Assembly (NCBI GenBank): GCA_963921355.3
Contig: OZ001190.1
Coordinates: forward strand, 1,240,001-1,304,000
Length of the DNA stretch: 64,000 bases
Source of the DNA: CAWUEZ02 sp963921355
Lineage (GTDB): Bacteria; Pseudomonadota; Alphaproteobacteria; Thalassobaculales; Thalassobaculaceae
Direction of reading: 5' to 3'
Positions 63,819-64,000 of this stretch are shown one piece after another. The number at the start of each line of letters is the position of its first letter. Position 1 is the stretch's first letter. The notes under the pieces were generated by a model. That model was given only the letters and a program-made list of their open reading frames with translations. It did not search any database and was not told the origin of the DNA. The position numbers and the translations under genes were made by a program.

Positions 63819-64000
63819 ATGAATGTTTCAAAACACGCAGATGATCCTTGGGGGGCCGGCGATCGGATTGCGGCACTGGACTACTGGAACGCGGCCAATG
63901 ATCTGCTTTTCCGATCCGGATACACCGCCGCGATCCGACACGATCTCGACGCATGGGCCGACTATGTACGCTCCCAACCGACCGCACCAATCGTCAACCC
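63819..64000 (+). CDS. Unrecognised protein, N-terminal part (runs off the window)
   Basis: The ATG at 63819, with GGGG 6-9 bases upstream, opens a frame that is still open at the end of the window (about 60 residues). It begins MNVSKHADDPWGAGDRIAAL and contains DYWNAANDLLFRSGYTAAIR. The sequence is hydrophilic, without signal peptide. I do not recognise a family from this fragment. It is divergent from the ATP synthase operon. Confidence 0.45.
   Translation, partial: MNVSKHADDPWGAGDRIAALDYWNAANDLLFRSGYTAAIRHDLDAWADYVRSQPTAPIVN

Overview
The window is GC-rich chromosomal DNA from an alphaproteobacterium, most likely a free-living member of the Rhodospirillales or a related order. The evidence is gene order: rplU-rpmA-obgE-proB-proA-nadD-rsfS-rlmH, then gpmI-envC-ctpA-polysaccharide deacetylase-rppH, plus an F1-only ATP synthase operon (atpH-A-G-D-C, no F0 genes alongside). 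No species can be named from the sequence alone.

Left third (1-32.6 kb), accessory metabolism. On the minus strand, 0.5-8.5 kb is a galactoside utilisation operon: sugar ABC binding protein, two permeases, GH36 alpha-galactosidase, SDR sugar dehydrogenase and GH42 beta-galactosidase, with a divergent MalK/UgpC-type ATPase. Its transporter is damaged: the binding protein carries an in-frame TGA, and the ATPase has lost its whole Walker A region. Next come a WYL regulator facing a NIF3/CutA-like gene across a perfect 19-bp palindrome, a degenerate subtilase-like membrane protein whose stop codon lies in the target site of two tandem 113-bp MITEs, a GlxA-type regulator, a GNAT enzyme, a DUF1272 protein, a solitary HNH nuclease and a LysR regulator. 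From 17.6 to 28.2 kb the theme is methylated amines and betaines: a frameshifted MttB-like methyltransferase, a dimethylglycine/sarcosine dehydrogenase-like flavoprotein, a LacI regulator with visible operators, a DegT-type aminotransferase and a ProX-ProV-ProW-type betaine transporter. An MscK-type mechanosensitive channel follows, broken by two TAG codons and a frameshift.

Middle (31.8-40 kb), variable region: a VOC protein, a pair of small low-GC membrane proteins, a putative sugar O-methyltransferase, a large subtilase/DUF1566/receptor-L lipoprotein interrupted by an in-frame TAG, a small HExxH lipoprotein, and decayed GIY-YIG repeats beside tRNA-Ser(CGA).

Right third (40-63.4 kb), conserved housekeeping: ribosomal proteins L21 and L27 behind a strong promoter and a UUCG-loop terminator, GTPase Obg, proline and NAD synthesis, ribosome factors, glycolysis, cell-envelope proteases and activators, RppH, an unrecognised 416-aa protein, the YdbH-YnbE-YdbL envelope lipid-transport set, and the F1 ATP synthase operon.

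The most notable pattern is the density of lesions in accessory genes (one TGA, three TAG, at least two frameshifts and two in-frame deletions) beside intact housekeeping genes. The four nonsense codons are each one C:G to T:A change away from a plausible sense codon. This points to ongoing gene decay, or less likely to sequence errors or readthrough.
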